DNA of 64,000 nucleotides, taken from positions 420,632 to 484,631 of the forward strand of contig JAVJRG010000010.1 in assembly GCA_040218535.1 (NCBI GenBank). The letters run 5' to 3'. The DNA is from Lacipirellulaceae bacterium. Lineage in GTDB: Bacteria > Planctomycetota > Planctomycetia > Pirellulales > Lacipirellulaceae. The notes beneath the pieces are model-generated. The model searched no databases. It worked only from the letters and a program-made list of their open reading frames with translations, and was not told where the DNA came from. The position numbers and the translations under genes are program-made. Positions 34,663 to 42,747 of this stretch are shown here, piece after piece; the first letter of the stretch is position 1, and every line of letters begins with the position of its first letter.

Positions 34663-36066
34663 ATGAGGACTCGACTCAGAAGGCTGGCGGTGACGTCAGT
34701 CGCATTGCTTGCCGTGTTCGCTAGCGGCATCACAGCAGAAGCCCAGAACCGCGGCTATCACAGCGGACTGCTATCAACCAACCGCACGAAGGCTAGCCCA
34801 GCCAAGCGGCTAGAAGAGAAACAGCAGACAAGCAACCAAGATAGCTATGGCGAAGCCTCGGATGTCGTCTTTGCTACCGACTCGGGTTCCGAGGCGGTAA
34901 ATTCACCGTCGTCGGAGTTCGAAGCCGAACAGACGATTTACTCTGATAACCTAGCTCTCTCGCAATACTACTCGCCTTCAGACTGCAACGTGAGTGACTG
35001 CAACGGCGGTAGCTGCAGCAGCGGCTATTGCGACATGAACAGTAGCTGTGGCTGCGACACCGGTTGCTGTGAACCGTGCTGCGATGACGCCTGCTGCGAT
35101 ACGGGATGCTGCGATAGCGCTTGCTGTGGATGCATTCCGGAGTGCTGTCCTCCAGGCGCCAAGGCTTGGAAACACCGTACCCGCGTTTGGGGCGAGTTTC
35201 TCTACCTCCAACCTGGCGATGCTGATGTGAGCCATGCTCAACAGCAGAATGGACTTGGCGGTGCTGGTACCGTACCTTTCGGAACGATCGGCCGCGTCGA
35301 CCCGGACTTCGAACCAGGATTTCGCGTTGGTGCTGACTTCAAGTACTCCGATCGTTCAAGCGTTTTCGTCTCGTATACGCAGTACGAGAGTGCCGCTTTG
35401 GGCAGCCTATCCCCAGTTCCAGGCAATGGCACGCTCTCGCTGATCCATCATCCAGGTGCCCTGACGACTGCTTCGGCCGGTCCTTTGGTTGCTACATACG
35501 ACATCGATTTCCAACTGGCTGACTTTGGTGTGCGACGCCTTTGGAAGTGTGGTTGTGACTTCGCCATCAACTGGAGCCTTGGCGGTCGCTATGGTCACCT
35601 AGAACAGGGTTTCTATCAGTCTGGAATTTATGCCGCTGGTGTGACAGGACAGGTCGACACCATTAGCAATGTCGACTTCGATGGCGGTGGCGTCCGTGCG
35701 GGCCTCGATGGCGAGTATCGCTTTGGGTGCCATGGCTTCTCACTTTACGGCAACGTCAACGTTTCGCCAATGATCGGTACCGTCCAAGCTGACTACACGA
35801 TGCGAAATGTCACGACCGACCAACTGCTTGCTCTAGCTGTGTGGAAGGACGATCGCTTCATCACCACACTCGACTATGAAGCGGGTATCGCTTGGACTAG
35901 TGCCAAAGAGCACTTCCGTGTCTCCGCCGGCTGGAACTCGGCTCACTGGTTCAATGCCGTAACGACCGACTCGTTCATCAACGGGGTTCAGGGGAACAAC
36001 TACGTTGATATCGACGGCCCCTTGAGCTTCAGCGGCCTAAGCACGCGGGTCGAGTACCGCTTCTAA
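34663..36066 (+). CDS. BBP7-type outer-membrane beta-barrel protein with Cys-rich domain
   Basis: Exported 467-aa protein. The signal peptide is at residues 1-27 (ends ITAEAQ). A Ser/Glu-rich linker follows. Residues 108-162 then hold 19 cysteines, mostly as CC pairs (for example TGCCEPCCDDACCDTGCCDS). From WGEFLYLQPGDADV onward the sequence is alternating beta-strand text ending in STRVEYRF, with a C-terminal Phe as in outer-membrane barrels. This arrangement matches planctomycete BBP7-like surface proteins. Its ribosome site (GAAGGGG) directly follows the leader stem at 34640-34649, and a strong terminator follows the gene, so it is monocistronic. Confidence 0.82.
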   Translation: MRTRLRRLAVTSVALLAVFASGITAEAQNRGYHSGLLSTNRTKASPAKRLEEKQQTSNQDSYGEASDVVFATDSGSEAVNSPSSEFEAEQTIYSDNLALSQYYSPSDCNVSDCNGGSCSSGYCDMNSSCGCDTGCCEPCCDDACCDTGCCDSACCGCIPECCPPGAKAWKHRTRVWGEFLYLQPGDADVSHAQQQNGLGGAGTVPFGTIGRVDPDFEPGFRVGADFKYSDRSSVFVSYTQYESAALGSLSPVPGNGTLSLIHHPGALTTASAGPLVATYDIDFQLADFGVRRLWKCGCDFAINWSLGGRYGHLEQGFYQSGIYAAGVTGQVDTISNVDFDGGGVRAGLDGEYRFGCHGFSLYGNVNVSPMIGTVQADYTMRNVTTDQLLALAVWKDDRFITTLDYEAGIAWTSAKEHFRVSAGWNSAHWFNAVTTDSFINGVQGNNYVDIDGPLSFSGLSTRVEYRF

Positions 36067-36147
36067 GCGGCGAAGCCGGCAAGGGGCTTCCCGAGCCGCA
36101 AGCTGTGAGGCCGCCGGTTGAAATCCCAGCCAGTCCATGATTTCCCA

Positions 36148-36183
36148 GAGGGTCCGCACTACCTAAGTGCGGCCCCTCTTTTC
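36148..36183 (+). terminator. Rho-independent terminator of the BBP7-type gene
   Basis: Stem 36148-36160 with 36166-36178 (13 positions, one T-C mismatch), loop ACCTA, followed by TTTTC. It lies 80 bp after the stop codon at 36066. Confidence 0.85.
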
Positions 36184-36247
36184 GTTTGCGCTGGCTCGTT
36201 CGCCTCCCCATACAACTAGATTTATTAGGACAATCACGACAAAACAC

Positions 36248-36277
36248 TTGTATTGCCTATCTTACCTAAGGTAAACT
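36248..36277 (+). promoter_or_regulatory. Possible promoter for the 1413-residue surface protein
   Basis: TTGTAT at 36248-36253 and TAAACT at 36272-36277 with an 18-base gap. An interrupted palindrome TTACC-TAA-GGTAA (36263-36275) overlaps the -10 and could be an operator. The predicted start point falls at the beginning of the folded leader at 36285. Confidence 0.3.
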
Positions 36278-36284
36278 CATCGCC

Positions 36285-36341
36285 GGTTCTCTGCGGGCAG
36301 CCGTAGACCTGATTCTTGGGTCTGCCAGCACGAGGAGAGCC
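36285..36341 (+). ncRNA. Candidate folded leader before the giant surface protein gene
   Basis: GGTTCTC (36285-36291) pairs with GAGAGCC (36335-36341), one G-T wobble. Inside, AGACC (36305-36309) pairs with GGTCT (36319-36323), extended by GGC/GCC (36296-36298 with 36324-36326) across a bulge. GCGGG at 36293-36297 could instead pair with CCCGC at 36343-36347, giving an alternative fold. No known riboswitch is recognised. Confidence 0.35.
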
Positions 36342-36422
36342 ACCCGCGCGCGTCGCCACTGGGGTCGCTCACGGGGAGGGTTCATTCTGTGAGTTCACCT
36401 ACTTTGCTCGGGGTATGTTGGC

Positions 36423-39400
36423 ATGTCCGCTTTTGGTCGTGGTTGGTTGGGTCGTTCAAATTCTCGTGAGCTAGCAAAAGGACCTCGCCGCAAGGCCGGT
36501 CGCGCTGTTCGTCAGCCCGACACGACCAAGTTGGGGGTTGAGCAGTTGGAAGACCGCCGGATGCTGGCGGTGCTGATTGGGCCTGGTGATGATTTCGAAG
36601 CGAGAAACGATCAAGCACCTCCGGGTGGGCAAGTCCTCGCAGGTGAACCTGCCATTACCATACAGGACTTTGCCTTGAATGACGGGGCGGGGGATACGCG
36701 AGACACTTTTCGCTATACTGCTCCAGTCACAGGTAAACTGCTGATTAACGCTGTTGCCAGCAACTTCGTCGCCAACGAATTCGCGATCGATGTTCAGGAT
36801 AGTACGGGCGCTTCTCTGCTAGGTGGTGCAGCCCTTGCAAACAATCGAGTTATCCTTCCCATCGAAGAGGGATCACAGTACTGGGTAGTCGCTACCGACA
36901 CGATCGCTAACGGTACCGGTGGGTTCTACAATGTGGAGTTGATTGCCACTGACGCTCCCACTCCAGCTAGCGTCTCGCTCGACCCGTCTTCTGACACCGG
37001 CGTTTCGAATTCTGATAATGTGACCAGCGATAACACACCACGCTTCTTTATTCAGAATGACTTAGAAACGTTCTTAAGCACTTCCGGTGGTACAATTATC
37101 GGAGCCATTGATAGTAACAGTGCAACAGGCTACGACACGGAGTTGCTTGCAACGAACTTGGCCACGGGGACCACGACTGCTATTCCGGCGACGAGGTTGG
37201 GCTTAAGTGCCACATGGTCAGCCCAAGCCGTAGCGCCTTTGGCTGATGGTGAATACCTCGTTTCCGCTCGCACGCAAGTCATTGATCCAGTAGGTAATCC
37301 TGTTGGCTTCTCGCAGCTTTCGGTGCCCATCTTCGTCACCATTAACGCAAACACGGCTCCTATCGTTACGGCAGATCTATTGCCTTCGAGCGATACGGGC
37401 ATGCTCACCAACGACAACGTAACTAAGATCAATCAGCCTGCGTTCGAGGGCGTTGCTACTGCAGGGAGCACGGTCCGACTTCTCGCGAACGGCATATTGG
37501 TTGGCAGCACAGTTGCAGGAAGCGACAGTTCCGATCTGGCCCTGCCGGGTAGCACCGCAACCGATGGGCGAGGGCGCTGGGAGATCACAAGCGAGCCGCT
37601 TGCTGATGGAGCGTATGACATCACCGTCGAGGTCGAAGACACTGCCGGCAATGTCACCACCGTGGACCCACAACTGAATGTGGGCAGCGTGACCGATGTG
37701 TGGATTGACACGGCTCAGCCGAACACGCCGTTTCTCGATCTGACGACTGACTCGGGACGGAGCGACGCCGACGAAGTCACCAACGTGACTCTGCCGACAT
37801 TCACGATCACAGCCGACGACACGCCAGGAAACAGCTTCCCGTCAAATCCATTCCCGAATGACCTCAAGTATCGGCTCTATGTTCGTCCTGATGGCAACAT
37901 CGGTCAGCCGGAAATCTTGATTGTCGATTCGTTCCTCAATCTGGGAGCGTTTACCTCGGGCGGTTTCTTCACGCACACGGTTTCTCTCAATCTGAACAAC
38001 CCCGCTGGCACGCCGTTTCCAGATGGCGTCCATGACTTCAAACTAGAGGTCGAAGATCGTGCAGGAAACATTTCTCAAGACTTCCTCTTAGAAATTACCG
38101 TCGACACGACGAGGCCTCCGGTCGACTTTGGGCAGCCGGCAGTGATAGGTGATGGCCTATTCGACGGCAGTGATACGGGCGTCGTTAGCAACCCAGCGAC
38201 TTTTGGTGACCGCATTACTAGCGATACAACACCCACGTTGTGGGGCATCGCTGAGGCAAATTCAACGGTCATGCTCTATCACGACACGACCGGAAATGGT
38301 TTCTCTGCGGACGATACTTTCCTTGGCCAAACCGTGGCCAATCCTTTGGACGGTAATCTTGCCTTACCCGCGGGATACTGGCAGATCGAATCAGCTCTCG
38401 ACCTGAAACTCCTCAACGGCGGCGACGGTCGAGTGAACCTGTTGGCTGTGGGAGTCGATGTTGCTGGAAACACGCTGCCCCCAACAGCGACGAATTCTGA
38501 CGCGCTAACGATTTTCCTCGACACGCAAGGCCCACAGATTGATGCGGTCACCGTAGCAGGTTTCCCCGGTTATGACTTGTTTGACCCGAAGCCGTCGGTT
38601 AACGGCCATAGCCCATTGATAAACTCGTTGAACGTCTACATTGATGATTTGCCAAATCGCTTTGCTGCCGACTTCCTCTATAACGCGATCGACTCAAACT
38701 CGGCAGAACAAAACGGCATCTTCCAAGTTGTGGGAGATCACGTCGGTCCGGTCGTGATTGATCGGGTCTTTGTCAACAATATTGCTCCCGCCAACGGATT
38801 ACCTGCTTCGGCAATCGTCACGGTATCTTTTGCAGCCCCGCTTCCTGACGATCGCTATACATTCAGCATACTGGATCAAATCGTTGATCTAGCCGGCAAT
38901 CGGCTCGATGGAGAATCTAATGCGATTGAACCAACCGATAACCCTGATGTGGGTGTTGTCGGCGATGCGGTCCGCAGTGGCAATGACATTCCTGGAGGGA
39001 ATTTCGTGGGCCGGTTTACCGTAGATAGCCGCCCAGAGATCGGCTCATTCGTCGCTCAGAACATCAACATCGACACCAACGGCAACTTCATCTGGGACCC
39101 GGCAAGTCCGCTGGGTGGTGATGCAACAAATACCGATCTCAAGTTCGTGATGAACGTCGCCGATCCCGTTACCGGTGCGGTTGCACCGGGAGGCTACGGA
39201 TTGCACGATCTGGTCTTTGCTGGCCAATTCACTAATGGTAACGCCCAGGCGTCAGGCGATTCGTTCGACCAACTCGCAGTATTCGGCTGGTCGGAGGAGC
39301 TAGACGGGAAGCGTTGGCTAATCGACACCGACAGCGACGGTGTCGTGACCGATCCTGACGGCATCAATGTTCTTGGCGCTGCAGGTGATGTCATCAGCAC

Positions 39401-40664
39401 GCAGCCAGTCATTCCCGGCTTCAACATTGCAACAGCAATTCCCGTGGCAGGCAACTTCGATGGTAACGCAGCCAATGGCGATGAGATTGGGCTCTACAAC
39501 GCTGGACAATGGGCGTTTGATGTAAATCGCGACTTTGTCATTTCAGCGGGTGAAGTTCTCGTCAATAACGGCTTACTTGGGCAGCCGATCATTGGTGATT
39601 TTGACGGTGATGGCCTCGACGATGCTGGGGTTTTCAACAACAACCAATTCTTCTTCGACATGGCATCCAACGGATTCGCCAACTTCAATGGAAACGCCAA
39701 TGCCGACCAGACGCTCAACTGGGGGTACCCCGGCGTACTTGATCGCCCCGTCGCCGCCGACATGGATCAAGACGGCATCGACGATATCGGCTTGTGGGTT
39801 CCAGGTAATACGGCACAGGACAACCGTCCGATTGCTGAGTGGTACTTTCTGATCTCGAATGATCCGCTTGCGTTCAATCGTATAGCTGGAACGATCAATA
39901 CGCTGAACCATCCCTTCGAGCCCGTACCTTTCGGAAGCGATCTCTACGCGGAGTTCGGTGATGAGTTGGCTCTCCCAATCGTCGGCAACTTCGACCCACC
40001 AGTCACGGCCGACGACAACACTGGCGGTAACCCTGGAACGCAAGGCTCAAACGAGTCCGCCGACTTCAACGGCGATGGAATGACTGACGGCTTCGATTTC
40101 CTTGCCCTCCAACGTGGTATGGGACAATCGGAAGCTTCTGCCTCACAAGGTGACGCAAACGGCGATGGCATTGCCAATAGCGAAGACACCTCCATGTGGC
40201 AGCAAGAGTTTGGCCAAGGCGCGCCCGCAACTCTCGTAACGTCGGGTTCTGACTTGAATGGCGATGGCACCGTCGATGGCGGGGACCTGAGCCAATGGGA
40301 CGGCGAGTTCCAGCAAGGCAACCAGGAGGGCGATTTCTTCCTCACATGGCAGCGTGATGCGACTCCTTCCACTTCAACCGTGAGCGCAGCCACGGCAGGT
40401 AGTTCGACACTCGACCTGACGGGTGTCACCGGGCTTTCGGTCACTGGAGTGAACTTCTCCGGCGATGCCAGCGAAATCACCGAGGCCGCCTTCGCCACGG
40501 TGAATATGGAGAGTAGCTTCGCTGCAGCCGCTCCAACTCTCGCCGCGGCTGTCAGCTCACCGGTTGACGAAGCCTTTGCCGAGTTGGCCGCTGCTGTGGA
40601 AGAGTTGGCCGAGGAAGACGAAGGCGAATCGCTTGATTCGATCATCGCCACATTGCTGGCCTGA
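36423..40664 (+). CDS. Giant secreted/surface protein with Ig-like repeats, FG-GAP-like and dockerin-like regions
   Basis: 1413 residues. The basic N-terminus leads to VEQLEDRRMLAV at residues 39-50, the planctomycete extracellular-protein motif that stands in for a normal signal peptide. A pre-peptidase-type domain comes first (about 55-180). Then come several bacterial Ig-like repeats, recognisable by STVRLLANGILVGSTVA...ADGAYDITVEVEDTAGN and its relatives (about 185-700). A region with repeated GDFDGDGLDDAGVF/ADMDQDGIDDIGLW phrases (about 940-1170) resembles integrin-like FG-GAP repeats. Residues about 1211-1310 contain Ca-binding dockerin-like pairs (ADFNGDGMTDGFDFLALQRG, DLNGDGTVDGGDLSQW). 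The acidic C-terminal tail is Glu/Ala-rich. Probable adhesin or cell-surface scaffold; partner unknown. Confidence 0.85.
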   Translation: MSAFGRGWLGRSNSRELAKGPRRKAGRAVRQPDTTKLGVEQLEDRRMLAVLIGPGDDFEARNDQAPPGGQVLAGEPAITIQDFALNDGAGDTRDTFRYTAPVTGKLLINAVASNFVANEFAIDVQDSTGASLLGGAALANNRVILPIEEGSQYWVVATDTIANGTGGFYNVELIATDAPTPASVSLDPSSDTGVSNSDNVTSDNTPRFFIQNDLETFLSTSGGTIIGAIDSNSATGYDTELLATNLATGTTTAIPATRLGLSATWSAQAVAPLADGEYLVSARTQVIDPVGNPVGFSQLSVPIFVTINANTAPIVTADLLPSSDTGMLTNDNVTKINQPAFEGVATAGSTVRLLANGILVGSTVAGSDSSDLALPGSTATDGRGRWEITSEPLADGAYDITVEVEDTAGNVTTVDPQLNVGSVTDVWIDTAQPNTPFLDLTTDSGRSDADEVTNVTLPTFTITADDTPGNSFPSNPFPNDLKYRLYVRPDGNIGQPEILIVDSFLNLGAFTSGGFFTHTVSLNLNNPAGTPFPDGVHDFKLEVEDRAGNISQDFLLEITVDTTRPPVDFGQPAVIGDGLFDGSDTGVVSNPATFGDRITSDTTPTLWGIAEANSTVMLYHDTTGNGFSADDTFLGQTVANPLDGNLALPAGYWQIESALDLKLLNGGDGRVNLLAVGVDVAGNTLPPTATNSDALTIFLDTQGPQIDAVTVAGFPGYDLFDPKPSVNGHSPLINSLNVYIDDLPNRFAADFLYNAIDSNSAEQNGIFQVVGDHVGPVVIDRVFVNNIAPANGLPASAIVTVSFAAPLPDDRYTFSILDQIVDLAGNRLDGESNAIEPTDNPDVGVVGDAVRSGNDIPGGNFVGRFTVDSRPEIGSFVAQNINIDTNGNFIWDPASPLGGDATNTDLKFVMNVADPVTGAVAPGGYGLHDLVFAGQFTNGNAQASGDSFDQLAVFGWSEELDGKRWLIDTDSDGVVTDPDGINVLGAAGDVISTQPVIPGFNIATAIPVAGNFDGNAANGDEIGLYNAGQWAFDVNRDFVISAGEVLVNNGLLGQPIIGDFDGDGLDDAGVFNNNQFFFDMASNGFANFNGNANADQTLNWGYPGVLDRPVAADMDQDGIDDIGLWVPGNTAQDNRPIAEWYFLISNDPLAFNRIAGTINTLNHPFEPVPFGSDLYAEFGDELALPIVGNFDPPVTADDNTGGNPGTQGSNESADFNGDGMTDGFDFLALQRGMGQSEASASQGDANGDGIANSEDTSMWQQEFGQGAPATLVTSGSDLNGDGTVDGGDLSQWDGEFQQGNQEGDFFLTWQRDATPSTSTVSAATAGSSTLDLTGVTGLSVTGVNFSGDASEITEAAFATVNMESSFAAAAPTLAAAVSSPVDEAFAELAAAVEELAEEDEGESLDSIIATLLA

Positions 40665-40695
40665 TCAGAAAGTGACCCTTCGGCTTGCTCGCCTG

Positions 40696-40716
40696 AACTG
40701 CTGGTACAGAGCAGTT
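40696..40716. repeat. 7-bp hairpin after the giant protein gene
   Basis: AACTGCT/AGCAGTT with a 7-base loop, 30 bp after the stop codon. No T-run follows, so terminator function is uncertain. Confidence 0.3.
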
Positions 40717-40765
40717 ATCGTCGCTGAGGCTAGATTGTGCATCCGCGGAGTACTACTCTGAGGAT

Positions 40766-42730
40766 ATGCACGCAGAAAACGGAAGCACCTCACAGGCGAG
40801 TGGCCAGCCTCTCTCTAGCCGCCAGCGGTTCGAAGACTATCGAGCAAGTTTCTCCGCCAACGATCCTCAACAGACTAGTGAGCACGGCCATTCCAACGGT
40901 CATCACAGCAAGAAGAAGAAACGCGAGCGTTCTGCCTTCGAGTTACTCCGTCGATTTCTCTTAATCATCCGCGATCATTGGGGCAGTTTGGCATTCGCCT
41001 TAGCGACGCTAACAGCCGCCACCATCCTGGCTTTAATTCCCCCGGCTGCCACCAAGTTTGTTGTGGATAATGTGCTCGGAGAGAAGCCGCTGCCTGAGTA
41101 TTTTCCGACTTGGGTGCCACGCGACCCTTGGCCGCTGCTGGTGACGATAATCGTGAGCGTGATTGTGATTTCCCTGCTCAAGATCGTCCTCCACATTTGG
41201 GGGCGTTGGCATGCGACGCGGATCACGAAGCTCACCCAGCTGACCGTCCGTAAGCAAGTTTTCGATCAGGCGTTAAGGCTTCCGCTCCACAGGGTTCAAG
41301 AATTGAAGTCCGGCGGAGCAGCCAGCGTGCTTCGCCAAGACGCTGGGAGTGTCGGTGAGCTGATCTTCGGGATGATCTACAACCCCTGGCGGGCGATCAT
41401 CCAGCTCTTGGGGAGCATGTTGATTCTTGCCTTTGTCGATTGGCGATTGTTGCTGGGAGCGCTGGTTCTTGTGCCGCTGGTTTACTACTCGCATCGCACC
41501 TGGATCAGCCGAATTCGTCCCCAATTCCGCGGCGTGCGTGCTCAGCGCGAGGAAGTCGATGCGCTCGCGACGGAGTCCTTCGGCGGTATGCGCGTGGTGC
41601 GGGCGTTCAGTCGTCAGCGGGCTGAAACAAATCGCATCATGCGAGGCAATCACTTACTGGGTAGGCAGGAACTGTTCGCTTGGTGGTGGATGCGTGCCGT
41701 AGAAATCGTTTGGGAAGCACTCGTGCCCATCGCTTCCGGAGCCCTGTTGCTCTATGGCGGGTATCGGGTGCTTCAAGGCGAACTCAGCCTTGGCGATCTG
41801 ATGATGTTTCTGGTTTACCTGCTGATGCTGCTTGGCCCACTTGCCGTGCTAGCGCAAAGTGCGGCCGCTTTCCAGAATAGTCTCTCAGGTTTTGACCGAG
41901 TGCTCGACCTGCTCGACGAACCACGAGAAATGCAGCCAGTGGCTACAGAAAATTTGGCAGAAGGGAGAAAGATCCGACGCAAGGAGTTTGTAGGGTACCT
42001 AGCCCTTGAGAATGTGAGCTTCCGATACCCCAACTCGGAGTCTTTTGCTGTGCAAGACGTCTCATTGGAGGTAACCCCAGGCGAGACAATTGCCTTGGTC
42101 GGACCGAGCGGTGCCGGAAAGACCACGTTATGCAACTTGGTCGCTCGCTTCTACGACCCGACAGCAGGTCTCTTGAGGCTCGATGGACGCGACTTGCGCG
42201 AACTCGACGTCGAAAGTTATCGCTCGCTGATCGGCATCGTCGAGCAGGATGTTTTTCTCTTCGATGGCACGATCGCGGCGAATATCGGTTACGCAAATCG
42301 CAATGCTGGGGAGTCAGAGATTCGCCGGGCAGCGGAGATTGCGAACGCCCTTGAGTATATCGAAGATTTACCAGAAGGATTCGCTTCAATTATCGGCGAA
42401 CGCGGCGTCAAGCTAAGTGGAGGACAACGGCAACGGCTGGCCATCGCCCGCGCAGTGCTTGCTGACCCTTGCATTCTCATCATGGACGAGGCGACAAGCA
42501 ATTTGGATACGGAGAGCGAACGAATGATCCAAAGAAGCTTGCAAACAGTCACCCGTGACCGCACCTGTTTTATCATTGCTCACCGGCTAAGCACGGTCGC
42601 TCACGCGGACCGAATTGTCGTTTTGGAAGGTGGCCGCATCGTCGAAATAGGAAATCACGCCTCGCTGGTGCAGTCCGGGGGCCGCTATCGTGAAATGGTA
42701 GAGCTCCAGACAAGGCCTGCCGAGTCGTGA
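40766..42730 (+). CDS. ABC exporter, MsbA-like (membrane and ATPase domains fused)
   Basis: 654-aa half-transporter that would work as a homodimer. A hydrophilic, His/Lys-rich N-terminus of about 60 residues precedes six membrane helices (about 70-370). The ATPase domain follows: Walker A VGPSGAGKTTLCNL, Q-loop EQDVFLFDG, signature LSGGQRQRLAIARA, Walker B CILIMDEATSNLD, and H-loop IAHRLSTVAHADR. It resembles lipid or peptide exporters of the MsbA/multidrug group; the substrate is not readable. A GAGGA lies unusually close to the ATG. It is convergent with the GH29 gene, 17 bp apart. Confidence 0.9.
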   Translation: MHAENGSTSQASGQPLSSRQRFEDYRASFSANDPQQTSEHGHSNGHHSKKKKRERSAFELLRRFLLIIRDHWGSLAFALATLTAATILALIPPAATKFVVDNVLGEKPLPEYFPTWVPRDPWPLLVTIIVSVIVISLLKIVLHIWGRWHATRITKLTQLTVRKQVFDQALRLPLHRVQELKSGGAASVLRQDAGSVGELIFGMIYNPWRAIIQLLGSMLILAFVDWRLLLGALVLVPLVYYSHRTWISRIRPQFRGVRAQREEVDALATESFGGMRVVRAFSRQRAETNRIMRGNHLLGRQELFAWWWMRAVEIVWEALVPIASGALLLYGGYRVLQGELSLGDLMMFLVYLLMLLGPLAVLAQSAAAFQNSLSGFDRVLDLLDEPREMQPVATENLAEGRKIRRKEFVGYLALENVSFRYPNSESFAVQDVSLEVTPGETIALVGPSGAGKTTLCNLVARFYDPTAGLLRLDGRDLRELDVESYRSLIGIVEQDVFLFDGTIAANIGYANRNAGESEIRRAAEIANALEYIEDLPEGFASIIGERGVKLSGGQRQRLAIARAVLADPCILIMDEATSNLDTESERMIQRSLQTVTRDRTCFIIAHRLSTVAHADRIVVLEGGRIVEIGNHASLVQSGGRYREMVELQTRPAES

Positions 42731-42747
42731 ACCGTGCTGGGCTGAGC

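Noticed and set aside
39944..40651. Minus-strand frame of 235 codons
   Set aside because: Antisense to the dockerin-like and Glu-rich end of the 1413-aa protein; Ser/Pro-rich shadow.
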